DNA from: Phaeobacter sp. 22II1-1F12B
GTDB taxonomy: Bacteria; Pseudomonadota; Alphaproteobacteria; Rhodobacterales; Rhodobacteraceae
Length of the DNA: 64,000 nucleotides
Direction of reading: 5' to 3'
Assembly (NCBI RefSeq): GCF_002210165.1
Contig: NZ_AQQP01000004.1
Coordinates: forward strand, 186,001 to 250,000
In this document: positions 63,063-64,000 of the stretch, piece after piece
How positions within the stretch are numbered: position 1 is the stretch's first letter
Layout of the letters: the number at the start of each line of letters is the position of its first letter
Notes under the pieces: generated by a model
Databases searched by the model: none
What the model was told of the DNA's origin: nothing
What the model saw: the letters and a program-made list of their open reading frames with translations, nothing else
Translations under genes and position numbers: made by a program

Positions 63063-64000
63063 TCAGGCTGACCGGTCAGCCAGCCGCTGACGGGCGATTT
63101 CGACATGGAGACGGGCGCCATGCAACAGGCTCGCGTCGTTGAAATCATAACCCGGGTTATGGAGCGGCGCGGAGTCTTCGCCGTTCCCGAAAAAGGCAAA
63201 GCATCCCGGTACATGGGCAAGGAACCGGGCAAAATCTTCTGACGCCGTGATGGCGGGCGCGTTTGCATCCACATCGGTGGAAACACCTGTCGCTGCCTCG
63301 CCAAAGGCGGTCGTCAGTTCCGGGTCGTTCAGCAGCGGGACAAACTCTCGGCTGTAGGTCACTTGCGCCTCCACCCCGTGTCCTTGGGCGACGCCGCTTG
63401 CGATGCGGCGCATCTCCGCTTCGATCAGGGCCGACACCTCTAACCGGAAGGAGCGCGCGTCGCCAAGTATCCGCGCCTTGCCGGGCAACGCATTACGCAC
63501 CCCGTCGGTTAGCAGTTCGGTAACGGAAACCACCGCGATGTCGCCCGGATCGACCCTGCGCGACACGATGGTCTGCAATTCGAGAACGAGGGCACATGCC
63601 GGCGTCATGACCTCGCGCCCGGCATGGGGCCGCGAAGCGTGCCCGCCCAACCCGGTCAGTTCGATCTCGAATATGTCCTCGGCGGACATGATCGCGCCGG
63701 GGCGGGTCTGCACATGGCCGACGGGCAGGCCGGGCATATTGTGAAGCCCGTAAATCTCGTCAAAGGGAAAGCGGTCAATCAATCCGTCATCGATCATCGC
63801 CTGCGCGCCCTGTCCCCATTCCTCGGCAGGCTGAAAGACGAACCGGACGGTGCCGTCGAAACCGCCCTCTTGCGCGAGGATGCTGGCCGCGCCCAGAAGA
63901 CAGGCCGTATGCCCGTCATGGCCGCAGGCATGCATGGTGCCCGGGGTGGTCGATGCCCATTCCGCCGAAGAGGTTTCGGTGATCCGCAGGGCGTCCATAT
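63063..64000 (-). CDS. M20 family amidohydrolase (hippurate hydrolase-like), N-terminus missing
   Basis: About 312 residues of a metal-dependent amidohydrolase are present; the N-terminus lies beyond the right edge. MDALRITE continues the usual R-A-D-M-D-A-L-P motif, so the frame is open into the next region. Metal-site residues are seen in TMHACGHDGHTA and QPAEEWGQGA; the lid has ELTGLGGHASRPH, and the end has GYDFNDASLLHGA. Such enzymes act on N-acyl amino acids, hippurate or IAA conjugates. The substrate is open. Confidence 0.9.
   Translation of the reverse strand, partial: MDALRITETSSAEWASTTPGTMHACGHDGHTACLLGAASILAQEGGFDGTVRFVFQPAEEWGQGAQAMIDDGLIDRFPFDEIYGLHNMPGLPVGHVQTRPGAIMSAEDIFEIELTGLGGHASRPHAGREVMTPACALVLELQTIVSRRVDPGDIAVVSVTELLTDGVRNALPGKARILGDARSFRLEVSALIEAEMRRIASGVAQGHGVEAQVTYSREFVPLLNDPELTTAFGEAATGVSTDVDANAPAITASEDFARFLAHVPGCFAFFGNGEDSAPLHNPGYDFNDASLLHGARLHVEIARQRLADRSA

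Overview
The window looks like a chromosomal stretch of an alphaproteobacterium of the family Rhodobacteraceae (Roseobacter group). The basis is its GC-rich, strongly biased codon use, family markers (DUF3576 beside leuS, DUF2125, the glyoxalase-like PF20066 type, a VPLPA-type C-terminal sorting signal, two DMGDH/GcvT fusion dehydrogenases) and the gene order. I see no rRNA gene, intact tRNA, insertion sequence, prophage, CRISPR array or plasmid gene. About 57 protein genes appear intact. The first (flavoprotein) and last (M20 amidohydrolase) are cut by the window edges.

Region by region. 1-5.3 kb: a flavoprotein end meets the minus-strand block DUF3576 lipoprotein, leuS, lptE, holA. 5.3-12.8 kb: a major porin, the PLP-binding YggS, an L,D-transpeptidase with ribA, an OmpR-type response regulator, exonuclease III, a thioredoxin-TPR chaperedoxin, a LON-domain protein and a Trm112-type zinc protein. 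12.8-21.5 kb: a UbiH-type monooxygenase, an amidase, an aminotransferase, ftsK, lolA, an SLT lipoprotein and hspQ. 21.5-26 kb: gamma-glutamyltransferase, an RsbW/RsbV-like partner-switching pair, a thiolase, and free methionine-R-sulfoxide reductase.

26-32 kb is the most operon-like catabolic unit: an XRE-cupin regulator behind two near-identical dyad operators, a GFA zinc protein and two 813-residue dimethylglycine/sarcosine dehydrogenase-like enzymes, which suggests N-demethylation of methylated amines. 32-45 kb is mixed: a DUF2125 protein, an aminotransferase with a perfect 12-bp dyad, a SnoaL-like protein, rluA, a GT11 fucosyltransferase, a PF20066 protein behind tandem palindromes, an aldehyde dehydrogenase, a 1-Cys peroxiredoxin, a GT25 glycosyltransferase, a GDSL protein with VPLPA tail, mntP and pnp.

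45.7-54.7 kb is a family-5 (peptide/opine-type) ABC importer cluster: binding protein, a membrane histidine kinase between it and the permeases, two permeases, a double ATPase, an aldehyde dehydrogenase and an EamA transporter. 54.8-60.4 kb holds another kinase and the minus-strand run pncA, hybrid sensor kinase, pncB, which is NAD salvage enclosing a signalling protein. 60.5-64 kb carries trhO, an MFS transporter, a small disordered protein and the amidohydrolase.

Nothing here is clearly a wholly new system. The best leads are regulatory: the twin GTGAAA-N13-TTTCAC boxes, the tandem palindromes before the PF20066 gene, the aminotransferase dyad, and the two sensor kinases embedded in a transport operon and in the NAD-salvage genes. 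Starts were re-chosen from Shine-Dalgarno placement and family-typical N-termini, so several differ from the longest open frame.
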